From positions 62,001-126,000 of the forward strand of contig BDDD01005069.1 of NCBI GenBank assembly GCA_001972305.1: a stretch of DNA of 64,000 nucleotides, given 5' to 3'. Shown one piece after another: positions 23,163 through 34,018 of this stretch. Under the pieces are notes generated by a model. It was not told where the DNA came from, ran no database searches, and was given only the letters and a program-made list of their open reading frames with translations. A program made the position numbers and the translations under genes. Source of the DNA: Cephalotus follicularis (taxonomy: Eukaryota; Streptophyta; Magnoliopsida; Oxalidales; Cephalotaceae). Numbering within the stretch: position 1 is the stretch's first letter; each line of letters starts with the position of its first letter.

Positions 23163-26100
23163 TTAATCTATGCTATCAATATCCATGTCGTCTTGACTAT
23201 CGGAATCATATTCCATCACTCCGTCCTCCTTACCCGTGTCAGAAAGATCATCTTCCCATTCATCTTCCTCGTCATTCATATTGTCATGGTCTGACGTAGG
23301 ATCTCTTATTTGAACATTTGGAGGCAATACTACCTCCTCCCATTCCCCATCTCCTCGAAGGGAATCTTCACTTCCAGGTCTTAAATCAGCTGCAAATGAT
23401 CATTGTGGACCGGTAGTGACATCTTCTTGCAATGTCATATCCATACCCAAATTGTCGTCATCTTCTTCTTCATAATCAGGGTTGTAGGCATTTCTAGGCT
23501 TCATTTTTATCATAGTCACCCACATTTTGTACCTACGATCATTGGAAACGCTAGGTGCATAGAACACCTGCACAACTTGACTTGCTAGCATGAATGGCTC
23601 GTATGTGGGGAGTTCCTTTTCTGGGTCCAGACGAATAATCCCAAACTCATCCACTCTGGTACCTCTCTCCGAAGTGTCAACCCAATCACACTTGAATAAA
23701 ACAACTTTGTTGTCTTTTTCGTAGAAATAAAGCTCCACAACGTCGACCAAGGCTCCGTAGAAGTCACTACAACTATCATTCCAAGTGCCTCCCTTGATCA
23801 TTACACCCCAATTTCGAGTGGTTGAGGTCCTCGATGCATCTTTAGTGTGAAACTTGTACCCGTTGATGACATACCCTTCCACGACCTCACTTTTGTTGCA
23901 GGTGCACTTGCTAAATGTTGTTGGCGGCCGTCAACTTCATTATCGTTCTTAACCTATTAAGTGTGCAATGTACACACATAACATAGAAATCAACATCAAC
24001 AATTAAAAATCATGAAACTTATAAACACTTTGTAGACATATTCTGGAATTACTTACACGACTTTCAAACCATTTCACAAAGTGTGCATTGCGTTCTTCTT
24101 CAATTTGTTTGGGGGGTAATGTTAGGGTTTAATTCTATGACTAGTTGTTCGTACTCGCTACAGTAAAGAATATAAGTGAGATACGTTCAAATTGCACAAT
24201 TCGTATAAATATAGTATAAACTTGGTACAATATATATGTGTACTTACTCAACCAGGGGTGTGACTTCATCGTAGTTCAGAAGGATGTACAAATATACAGC
24301 CTCGTATTCTTGGTCTGTCATATGTCTGTTCTCTGTCTTGCCCATTGTTTTACTGGGATGAGTAAATATGGATAGCAATTCGTTACTAGCAACGGCACCC
24401 CAATCCCAGTTTCTCTCTGGTCTATTCAGCCTCATCAGGAAATCAGGTTCGAAATAATACGAACAAAACGTTGTTAACTAACGAACGATGTATGCCTTAG
24501 AGATCGACCTTTCCACACGAGCTTTGTTCTAGACCATCTTCTTTAGATCAAACAGCTCTCTGCAATTAATTATGTAATTAGAATGCATGACAAAGAGATG
24601 AACATTTTCAGAAAGAGAAACAACGAGAAACTGCACCTCTCAATGGGATACATCCATGTATTCTGAACCAGCCCACATACTTTCGCTTCATAAGCTAGGT
24701 GGACGAGAATATGTTCCATTGAATAAAAAAATGATGGAGGAAATATCTTCTCCATTTTGTAAATTGTTTGCACAATGTTACTATGGAGCAAGTACATCTT
24801 CGCAACACTGTTGAATGTTGAGCATATATTCCGGAAAAAACCATTGACTTCAGCCAACACCTCCATGATATTTCTCGGCAGGAACTCAGAAAATGCAATC
24901 GGAAGAAGCCTCTGCATGAAGACATGGAAATCAAGGCTCTTCAATCCCGAAACCTTATACTCTGAAACATTCACACACCGACATATGTTTGAGGCGTATT
25001 CATCAAGAAACCTGATCTTTGTCATCCATTCACAAACTTGTTTGACATGTTCACTATTCAGTGAATATTTTGCTGGTGACAATATGAACCGTCCATCCAC
25101 CTTTTCTGCATGCAATTCAGGTCTTATTCTTAACTTTTTCTGATCAAGTAGAGCTTGTACGTGGTCCTTGGATTTTCCCTTCACATTCATGACCGTGTTG
25201 AATATATTTTCAAACACATTCTTCTCGATGTGCATGATGTCCAATTTATGTCTGACTAGTACTTTACTCCAATAAGGAAGTTCGAAAAAAATACTTTGCT
25301 TAGTGCTATTGTGTACTTTCCCGAACCCAGGAATCTTACTAGTTGGTACACCTTTTCCAAACACAGATTCATTCAACTCGGGGAGTTGATCCTCTACCTT
25401 TTCCCCTGATAACCTCTCCACACCTACCTCGGTCACCCGCAAGAATTTTTTATTGTCTCTTCTAAACTGGTGGTCTATGGGCAACAATTGACGATGACAG
25501 TCAAACCATGAACATTTCTGACTATGCTTCAATCTAAAACCCTTGGTCAGACCCATGCAGTACGGGCATGCCAAATGACCATGAGTACTCCAGCCTGACA
25601 GCATTCCATAGGCAGGAAAGTCACTAATCGTCCACATTAAAGCTGCCCTCATTTGAAAGTTCTTCTTGCGTGATGCATCATAGGTTTCAACTCTAGTTTC
25701 CCACAACATCTTCAACTCGTCAACGAGTGAACGCAGAAACACATCAATATATTTCCCTGGGCTTTTCTGTTTAGGTATAATCAAGGATAAGAACTTGAAT
25801 GGCTTCATCATACATAACCAAGGTGGAAGATTGTACGAGAAAACAAAAACAGGCCAACAAGAGTAAACATTACTACTAATCCCAAAAGGACAAAATCCGT
25901 TCGTTTCTATTCCTATTCTAACATTGCCAACCTCTGCAGTAAAAGATGGAAAAGTAATATCAAAGTGCTTCCAAGCTTCACCGTCAACCGGGTGTACCAT
26001 TCCCACTTCGTCACCGTCTTTATCGTTCCTCTTGTTACTATGCCACCTCATATCAGCAAATGTTTTGTCTGATTGAAACAACCTTTGAAGTCTTGGTGCC

Positions 26101-26897
26101 ATTGGAAAGTGACGCAAAACCTTATAAGGTACCTGTTTCTTTCTCTTTCCGCCATCGCTAGGTTTGAATCTAGGATGATTACACGTTAGACACTCTGTAG
26201 CACACTTGAACTGATCCCCGTAATACAACATACAATCATTGACACATGCATCTATCTTTTTTTAGCCTAATCCCAATATCTTCATAATTTGTTTCAGCTT
26301 GTGATAAAACTCTGACAACTTCTCATCCTTAGGCATTCCGCTCTTAAGGATATGAAGAATTTCCTCGGCCTCTTCGTTAGGAATCCCATACTTGGACTTG
26401 ACATTCATGAGTCGTGTCATCATAGACAGCTTGGTGTGTTTTTTACAGCCATTCCAAAACGGTTCATCCGTACCCTTAAGCAGGTCATAGAACTTCTTTG
26501 TATTGGGATTCAGAAGTTTATCGGCCATTTCGTCATGTTCACGAGTATCAAACTCAAACCCCCCAGTATCCATTACGAGATCAACAAAAGGATTGCTTGG
26601 ACCCCAGGGGTCTGGATGCTCCACTGCAGCCCGACGGCATTTCCCCCTTTCCCCATATTGATCCCACAACGTATAATGAGGGGTGAAACCGTTCTTCAAA
26701 AAATGTAAACGCACTTCAGATCGAGTCTCAAACGCCCTTAACGTGCAACGGCTACAAGGACATTTTATCGTACTATTCCAGACAAACTATTCATTTGAGA
26801 GCGCAAAATCTAAGAAATCGAGCACACCCCTGTTAAATTCCTCCATTATTAACCCCCGAACAACCCGCATACTCATCCAACTCCCGTCCACAGACAT
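23163..26897 (-). pseudogene. CACTA transposase (TNP2/TNPD type), split by introns and disabled
   Basis: The N-terminal transposase-associated domain starts at ATG 26897 (MSVDGSWMSMRVVRGLI) and has a CPCSRC knuckle. The TNP2-like domain runs from about 26230 (NDCMLYYGDQFKCATEC) to 25150, with WSTHGHLACPYCMG and HKLDIMHIEKNVFENI. A DUF4218-type region (FHVFMQRLLPIAF..FPPSFF..MYPIER) ends exon 1 at a GT donor at 24636. Exon 2 is 24559-24248, with a GTAAGT donor. A small exon near 24110-24060 has FVKWFESR. The last exon (from about 23950) holds a DUF4216-type domain (VINGYKFHT, VVLFKCDWVD) and an acidic tail ending at 23163. In-frame stops occur at 26787-26789, 26262-26264, two in exon 2 and one at 23400-23402, and the frame shifts in a C-run near 24110. 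The length and domains are full, but the enzyme should be inactive unless supplied elsewhere. Confidence 0.88.
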
Positions 26898-27599
26898 TTT
26901 TTCTACAAGTAGGGTAGAAGATTGTTAGATTCAAGTATTCTTTTCTCAAAATGTATTGATTGAAGTGTATCTCACCACCTAACTCTAAGATGTATGGCCC
27001 TATCCCATTCACGACTATGTACCTCCACTAATATTGTTATACCATGTGCATAGTTCACTCCGAGAAAATTTTGGCAGCATATCCCCACGGTTCCTCAAAC
27101 ACACGAATTAAACTAAATTAATCGGTTTAATTATGCATCCGAGAAGCATGTTTAAGGAGTGTAACCAAAACTTTCTTAAAGAAAACTATGTATACAAGAT
27201 CACGATATATCCTACAGTGGACGTACGTATGCAAGAACTGTCCGAACTGGACAATTCATGATTCACTCATATTGAATGAATCATGAACGGGAATCTAAGG
27301 TTCTCTCAACTTTAATCATAATAGGTAACTAAACTCTACAATAAATTTAAACATGATACTAACATTCTAACTAAATTATGCATACATATATACTACTAAC
27401 TATTATATATATGCATACATATATACTATACGTACATATATACTAACTATTATATATATATACATACATATACTATATATATATATATATACTAACAGAA
27501 ATTTATATATACATATACTAATAATATAATTTATATATTTTTACACATTTATACTATAAAACCCAAAAAAAATCGGTGACAACACCTGGAATCCAAGCT

Positions 27600-27745
27600 T
27601 GGAGGTTGGCTGGAGGAGAAGAAAGAGAGCAGCGACGGGATGAAGATAGAGTATCTGCGGTGAGAGAGAGAGGAAGGAGAGAGGGAGAGCGGCTGGAGGA
27701 TGAGATAGAGAGAAAAAGAGAGAGGAAGAAAAAAAAAGTGCCGGG
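27600..27745. repeat. Purine-rich tract in the CACTA right end
   Basis: A GA-rich run (GAGAGAGAG..GGAAGGAGAGAGGGAGAG) that recurs at 475-600 in the partial copy. It lies upstream of the transposase gene and may be part of its leader on the minus strand (CT-rich). It yields spurious ORFs. Confidence 0.6.
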
Positions 27746-27838
27746 TTAGGTATAGAATGCGGCGACGGCATTTATTGCCCTCGCCATGCATTTTCAAAAT
27801 GGCGAGGGCATAGCGAGGGCAACAATGCCCAAGCCATG

Positions 27839-28126
27839 TGTTGACTTTTAGTCTCAATCCTAAGTTTTAATGATTACAAATTTGCATTTAACTTTGCTAC
27901 TTTATGTGCAAGAAACTTTCTGTGCAAGAAAAGATATAAGCAAAACAAAGAGGTCTTGAGAAAGTGGGCGTAGGCACGGTTTTGCCGAACCACTATAAAT
28001 CCGTTTGCACTTTCTATCCCTTATCTCTTTAATTTATTGTTCTTGTGTGATTGTTTAGTTTCATAGTTTAACTTGTAATTTCCGCATACAAGTTTCTTAG
28101 TTAAAGGTTGCCATACGTTTCCAACA
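27839..28126. mobile_element. Solo LTR, 288 bp, inside the CACTA right end, perfect CCATG target duplication
   Basis: Starts TGTTGACTTTTAG and ends CGTTTCCAACA, an inverted TGTTG/CAACA pair, with CCATG at 27834-27838 and 28127-28131. The interior phrase TTTTGCCGAACCACTATAAA resembles copia LTRs. The partial CACTA copy at 1-773 lacks it, confirming an insertion. It is the youngest datable event in this nest. Confidence 0.88.
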
Positions 28127-30159
28127 CCATGCCTTTTAAAATAAAAAAAAACAATGGGTCAACGACGAGGGTATTCAAGTACCCTCTCCATGCCCTCGCC
28201 ATTTGCCCTAGCCGTTGACTGTTTTTTTTTTGTAGTGGGAGTCTGTAACTCAATGGCAGTTGATGGAGACCTGTTTACCAGGTAAGCTGTTGTATGGACT
28301 GCCTCAACCCAATACTTCTTAGAGAGTCCAGCACCAAACAGCATGCAACGTGCTCTTTCTAATAACATTCTGTTCACCATTCTGCAACTCCATTTTGTTG
28401 CGGTGTTTTTCGTACAATGTGGTGTCTCACTATACCTTCATCCTTGCAGAACTTGTCAAATTCCCCTTAGCAGTACTCCAAACCATTGTCAGTTTGTAGG
28501 GTTTTGGCTGCTTTTCCTGTTTTCTTCTCTACCATGGTTTTTCACTGCTTGAATTTAACAAACGCCTCATCTTTACTCTTCAAAAAATATGCCCAGACCT
28601 TTCTAGAGTAGTCATCAATCAAAGTCATTAAATACCGACTCCCTCCAAGTAAAACTTGTGACGAGGGACCCCAAAGATCATAGTGAATATAATCCAAGAC
28701 ACCCTTGGTCTTGTGAATAGTAGTACTGAACTTCACCCTGCACTGTTTCCCATACACACAATGCTCATAAAAATCCAGTTTCCCTAACTTCATTACATCT
28801 AGCAAACCCTTCTTGGACAGAATTTGCAACCCTATCTCACTCATATGCCCCAGACGCATATGCCAAAGCCATGTAGTATCTGCATCCCTTAACGAAGAAG
28901 CAACTGCTGTAGTACCCAGCACGGTATTCCCCTGCAGCTGATATAAGACATCGATCTTTTTACCCTTCATAACTACCAGAGCACCCCTAAGAATCTTTAT
29001 TACCCCATTCTCCCTGGTAAATTTACAACCATGAGAATCTAGAACCCCTAAGGAAATCAGGTTTTTCTTCAGCCCCGGAACATGCCAAGCTTCCAAAGTT
29101 CTGATTGCACCATCAAACATCTTGATCTGAACCTTCTCACACCGACAACCTTCAATGCATTATTGTCTCATAACATAACTTTCCCCTCATTGACGTCATA
29201 GGTGGTGAACCAATCCCTGTTGGGTGTCATGTGAAAAGAACATCATGAATCAAGAATCCAACTATTAGTGTTATTTAAGCTAACAGACAGAACTTGATAT
29301 GTATTAGCCTTATCCGAACTTTCATGTACCACTCCTGCGTTAGCTTCAACTGCATTCCCTTTAGCTACTCCATTTCCCTTGTACTTCGGGCAATCAACCT
29401 TCCAGTGCCCTGTTTCATTACAGTTGAAACATCGAGAATTCTTAGCTCTTGATTTAGATCGTGACTTACCCCTTCTACCCGACCCTCTATCTCGGTTCCT
29501 GCCTCTAGCTACCAGGCCTTCTGGCTGATTCTCCCCCATATGTTCTAACACATTTTTCTTTATCTCCCTTGACTACAATGCATCCTTGAGATCATTTACA
29601 TCAATGGAGTCCTTACCATATAACATGGTATCCACGAAGTGATCGTATGAGGACGGTAACGGTCACAACAAGATCAGGGCTTGATCTTCATCATCAATTT
29701 TAATATTTGTGTTTTTTAGATCATGAATCACTTCATTAAAATTGTCAATATGCTCTTTTACGGACATACCTTCCTTTATCTACAAAGTGTACAGACGTTG
29801 TTTGAGATACAACCTGTTTGTGAATGACTTGGTCCTATAACGACTCTCCAGTTTATTCCATAACCTAATGGTCGTAGTCTCATCCACGAATTCACAGAGA
29901 ACGTCATCCTCCATACACAACTGAATCAATGTGTGTGCCCTGTTTAGAATCCTCTTCTTCTCCGCCTGAGACATATTCTCAAGTAAACCTTCTTCACCAT
30001 CTACTGCCCCCAAACTTCTTGTTGTAACAGTAGTGCCCGCATCTTAACACGCCATATACTGAAATCGCATGTTCCATCAAACTTCGTAATATCGAATTTG
30101 GTTGATGACATATTGAACTCCGAAGCAAGGGATCTGTCAAACCTCTCTCTGATACCACT

Positions 30160-30618
30160 TGTTGTGATCTTGCTCTAGGAATCTCTAAGAACCTAACAAC
30201 AAAGTTTAATCATGCAAAACAATAAGAATAAATCGACACAAGATTTACGTGGTTCGATCAAAGTGATCTACGTCCATGGGCAATGGTGATATGGATTTTA
30301 CTATGTGAATATAAGATTACAATTTGCTTCTCTCTCACTCACGTTGTTGCTCTCTATGTTTCTATTAGTTGTACTTACATAGTTATAGTGTAAAAACCCA
30401 AAAAAAAACCCTACCCGACCCGCTACACAAATGGGCCCTAGACTTATTTTCCCAAAGCATCAGCCCTCAGGAAACGCAGGTGTCCTTTCCTGGTTGAAAG
30501 CGTCGACGGTTATCTACTTTCAGTTTAAAAAACGTCGACGGTTTATGCTAAAACGTCGACTTTTAGCTTGAAAGCGTTGGCGCTTCTGACCTAAGAAATT
30601 TCAAGGCATAATTCAACA
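30160..30618 (-). repeat. 5' LTR of the copia element (459 bp)
   Basis: Partner of 18526-18984. The primer-binding site TGGTATCAGAG lies just inside it on the minus strand. A word array of the AGCGTCGACGGTT type sits at 30496-30588. Confidence 0.92.
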
Positions 30619-30623
30619 ATTTT

Positions 30624-32350
30624 TAATCATCACAATAATAAAAAATTTAATTTGGCATTTTTTTTCATAAGATCTCTACTTCACACGAAAAATATGTCAG
30701 TTACAACAAAATAATTAAAGGAAAAATAGAAAAGCAACTGTACAAGACAATTAAAGCACTCCACAAAAGCAGTACAATAAAATATATATTAAATTATATT
30801 TAAAAAGACGAAATCTATATGGAAGATATAAAGCATAATTGTAAAGCACTTGCCAAATACATTTCATAAACTCATTAGTGGTTTTTGATATTTTTGTAAA
30901 GGATGACTACTAGGGTCACTTTCCAAAAGACCATCTCCAAAAACACTCTCTTGTATAAGTTGTTGTAAAGTTTATATTTTTTTTTGTATCCATCCGTTAA
31001 ATGTGATATATTATCATTGTAAATCATACATATCAATTTTTAAGTCATTCAGATATCTATAGGTATGATATTGAATAAGTAACTTTTTAAATGTATATAG
31101 CGATCTAATTTGTTATGTGCAAATAGCAACTTATGGATTTTCGAATGAATTGAAAATAAATATGCATGGTTTAATCATATTCAACGGTTAGATAAGAGAA
31201 ATATAAATCCTACATTGACATATAGAGGAGTATGACCTTGAAAAGTGTTCTTAGCACTATCATCAAGGAAGACTTGTTGTTTAAAAAAAAAAAAAAAAAA
31301 AAAAAAGCATGTTCATGATGATGAAATTTTCAAGCGTTTAAAATGAACATTCCATTTATGCATAACTGATATGGGATATGTTGTCATCTAAAGTCCAACC
31401 TAATATTTATTGTGAGATAACTCATATTAACAACTATTCTCGTGGTTCTCGTGACATGTGTAACGTGAATCAATCATCTTGTCCAATGTAGAATTTATTA
31501 TAAGATTACTCGTTTTAACACTCTCATAGACAATCTTATATTGGGCGAACGATGAAAAATATTTGGGTCTACGATACAAAAAACTAAAAAAAATTAGATC
31601 TGTCTTATTTTGATACCATTTTAAGGTTTGATCTTTAACCCCGAAACATCTTGTAAAAAAGAGGATTATTTCAAGCATAGAGGTGGACAAGCTATTTATA
31701 CCTAACCAATATAAGTTGTCATCTGAACATTTTTATCTATGTTGATTCTCCACACCAAATATCAAATGTGCTGAATATATCTTATCATGTTATCGAGACT
31801 TAATAAATACTATCGTTATATAATTAATACAATATCCTCGTATATTTTATCGATTTAAAAATTAATACACACGATTTATCCAGATACGACATAAAATCTG
31901 CCATTAGATTAATAAAATATAAATACTATCAAACATATTTCTTTTTCCCGCGCGCGCGCACACATATATATATACAGTAGTTAAGCATATGCCATTTTAT
32001 TCTGTGTACAAACGAACAGAATCATAAGGATTTTTATTATTCAACATTGGCCGACACACATTGATGAAATTCAGGCCAATTCAGTGGCACTGTCGAACCA
32101 AAAAATAAAGCATATTTGCCATTACGATATGCTAATTACTTTCAAAGCATAAGTAATCCATCGTGGCATCCAGTGATTTACAAGTCCCCACAACAATTCT
32201 CCCATGTGGATTTCCTTAAAGGAGAGAATTACTAATGCATAGTAGAAAAAACTTATCAGGTATATATGCAAGTCCCATAATGAAAATCAAATAACTCCTA
32301 GGTAAAAAAAAAAAAATATAAGGAAATGAAATGAAGGGGATAGGAGACGA
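30624..32350. repeat. KCS 3'-flank duplication, copy 2 (next to the intact gene)
   Basis: Collinear with 8640-9477 plus 18186-18395. It contains an extra segment (about 30895-31306) absent from copy 1, and alternating tract CGCGCGCGCGCACACATATA at 31949-31975. No coding region is supported. The ORF at 31427-31690 is not convincing. Confidence 0.7.
30895..31306. mobile_element. Possible MITE followed by an A24 run
   Basis: The ends resemble each other in inverted orientation (GGATGACTACTAGGGTCACT near 30901 against CAGAACACTT-like AAGTGTTCTTAGCACTATCA near 31240), as in Mutator-like MITEs. It ends beside 24 consecutive A at 31283-31306. It is missing from the other copy of the duplicated flank, as expected for an insertion. 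Family and exact ends are uncertain. Confidence 0.4.
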
Positions 32351-32478
32351 ATGAGTGATGAAGAATACAAGAAGTAATTGCATGCCCCGGGCACGTTGTG
32401 ATTTTTTTGCAAACTGTAACCGAAACCGAGGAAACCAATATATATATATATCATATATTAACCCACCAATGTTTTGAC

Positions 32479-33969
32479 CTAGAGTTTGACAACTTCAGGA
32501 ATATGAACTGGGTACCTATCAATGCAATCTGCCCATGGTCCATCTGTTGATATGTCTATTGTTCTGTTACACTTCCAAACAGCACTGTTGCACTTGAATC
32601 CACTTCCAAAAGCTATCTGCCAAACACTATTACCCTTCTTCATCCTCCCTTTATCCTCTATGTAACTCATCTCATACCAAAGTGAGGATGAGGATGTGTT
32701 GCCAAACCTGTGCAGTGTCATTCTTGATGCCTCAACGTGCTCACTTGATAACTGAAGGTTCTTTTGAAGCTCATCAATAACAGCACGGCCACCAGCGTGG
32801 ATACAGAAGTGCTCAAAGGCTTGCTTGAAGTCTGGTATATAGGGCTTCCACTTGGGGTTAAAGACTTTGCGGCCAATAAGTGAGAGGAGAAACAGGAGTT
32901 GCTCAGATGCTGGCAAGACTAGAGGCCCAATTGTGGTGATATTTGATTTCAAGGCCCCTGCTGCTATGGCCATGAGATCTTTCGACAATGAGATCCCAAC
33001 TTTGCCTTCTTTGTCTTCTTCTTGGTACACACAACGATAGGCCTTATCGTCAGTTCCCTTGTGGGTTCTAACAACATGAACAAGCCGGTACTTGGCTCGA
33101 TTCTTCTCAGACCTGCGGTTTGATAGGAGGATTGCAGCTCCTCCCATACGGAAGAGACAATTTGGAAGAAGCATAGCTCTATTGTTACCCGTGTAGTAGT
33201 TTGGTGTGATGATTTCGGTGCTAAAAATGACAGCATTCGAATTTGGATGTACTTGGAGAAGATCACGAGCTAAATCGATAGATATTAACCCTGCACTGCA
33301 TCCCATACCAGAAAGATTGAAGCTCTTTATGTTGCTTCTCAGCTTGTACTTGTTAATCACCATAGCGGATAAAGAAGGAGTTGGTGAAAAGAGACTGCAA
33401 TTTACAATAAGAATATCGATGTCTCGAGGCTTAAGCCCTGTTTTCTCGAACAAAGAATCCATGGCCGTGAAGATAACAAGCTCAGCATCGGCTCTAGAAG
33501 CGTCCATAGTTCGATTCGGAGGTATGTAGTGAAGAGCAGGAGGGAAAGAGGTTTCTTCTCCTAGACCAGACCTTTCAAGAATCCTCATCTGGAACTCCAC
33601 GCTCTTAGGACTATCTGCCAAGTTTAACCTCGAGTGCTCCATGAAGGCAGCAAAGGGCACACGGCAAGTGAACGGAGGCTTATAGCACGCATAATCTACT
33701 AAATAGACAGTCCTGGGCTTGGAGGCGAAGTAAACAGTGGCAATAAAAATGACCAAGAAAAATGAGCATAAAAATTGAACAAGATCTAACTGGAGTGACC
33801 CGCATAGGTTCAAGATTTCTTCAGGGCCTAATCGAAGGAGCTCCATAAGAATACCCGCCATGATGGGTACGAGAGTAAGAGTAAGAATGTGATTAACAAG
33901 GTATTGGTACCCCAGTTTCACATACTTTAGCTTAACGGAGTTCGAGAAATCTGGTAGAACAGGAGCCAT
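32479..33969 (-). CDS. KCS: 3-ketoacyl-CoA synthase (very-long-chain fatty acid elongase condensing enzyme)
   Basis: The product condenses malonyl-CoA with a long-chain acyl-CoA, the rate-setting step of ER fatty acid elongation for waxes, suberin and sphingolipids. The 496-residue single-exon frame has the family start motif LPDFSNSVKLKYVKLGYQYL (residues 5-24), two membrane segments at about 25-46 and 60-82, and the FAE1/CUT1-type condensing domain. The catalytic residues are Cys224 (NLSGMGCSAG), His391 (HAGGRAVIDE) and Asn424 (RFGNTSSSS), the positions known in FAE1. The C-terminal ACP-synthase-III-like region is complete. I chose ATG 33969 because family homology starts there; the frame stays open upstream for 50 more codons into retroelement DNA, which is not KCS sequence. 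No stop or frameshift is seen. The nearest subfamily looks like the KCS2/20 or KCS9 group, undecided. Only about 50 bp of host-like 5' sequence remains. Confidence 0.95.
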   Translation of the reverse strand: MAPVLPDFSNSVKLKYVKLGYQYLVNHILTLTLVPIMAGILMELLRLGPEEILNLCGSLQLDLVQFLCSFFLVIFIATVYFASKPRTVYLVDYACYKPPFTCRVPFAAFMEHSRLNLADSPKSVEFQMRILERSGLGEETSFPPALHYIPPNRTMDASRADAELVIFTAMDSLFEKTGLKPRDIDILIVNCSLFSPTPSLSAMVINKYKLRSNIKSFNLSGMGCSAGLISIDLARDLLQVHPNSNAVIFSTEIITPNYYTGNNRAMLLPNCLFRMGGAAILLSNRRSEKNRAKYRLVHVVRTHKGTDDKAYRCVYQEEDKEGKVGISLSKDLMAIAAGALKSNITTIGPLVLPASEQLLFLLSLIGRKVFNPKWKPYIPDFKQAFEHFCIHAGGRAVIDELQKNLQLSSEHVEASRMTLHRFGNTSSSSLWYEMSYIEDKGRMKKGNSVWQIAFGSGFKCNSAVWKCNRTIDISTDGPWADCIDRYPVHIPEVVKL

Positions 33970-34018
33970 TTTGGATTTGCACAGAAAGTGAGCTAGAGAT
34001 AAGAGAATAAATAAAAAG

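Larger units (their letters stand above)
20690..28237 (-). mobile_element. CACTA (En/Spm-type) transposon, 7548 bp, with GGA target duplication
   Basis: The left end is CACTACTAAAAAAT and the right end TTTTTTTTGTAGTG, flanked by GGA at 20687-20689 and 28238-28240, the 3 bp duplication expected of CACTA. It lies inside the copia integrase region, whose reading resumes on the far side. Both ends carry dense subterminal words CCCTCGCC / GGCGAGGG (about 20706-21115 and 27775-28215), the likely binding sites of the element's own DNA-binding protein by analogy with En/Spm. Inside, on the minus strand, are a TNP2-type transposase gene and a second TNPA-like gene. The layout is that of an autonomous element, but the transposase has several in-frame stops. 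A 288 bp solo LTR sits in the right end. Confidence 0.95.
18526..30618 (-). mobile_element. Ty1/copia LTR retrotransposon fossil (broken), split by a CACTA element
   Basis: Two 459 bp LTRs bound it (18526-18984 and 30160-30618), each TGTTG...CAACA-like, with perfect ATTTT target duplications at 18521-18525 and 30619-30623. Reading the minus strand, the 5' LTR is followed by TGGTATCAGAG, the standard plant primer-binding site for initiator methionine tRNA. Then come a gag region with a CCHC knuckle (CFNCNETGHWKVDC, near 29425), integrase (about 29120-28160), the CACTA insertion, the remainder of integrase (about 20646-20400), reverse transcriptase with YVDDMLIA near 19930, and RNase H near 19380. 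Integrase before reverse transcriptase is diagnostic of copia. LTR identity is about 92-93% by eye over half the LTR, so a few million years. Coding is broken in roughly ten places. Confidence 0.93.

Noticed and set aside
31427-31690. Small minus-strand ORF as a gene
   Set aside because: It lies in the duplicated AT-rich flank, is not conserved in the other copy, and has no recognisable feature.
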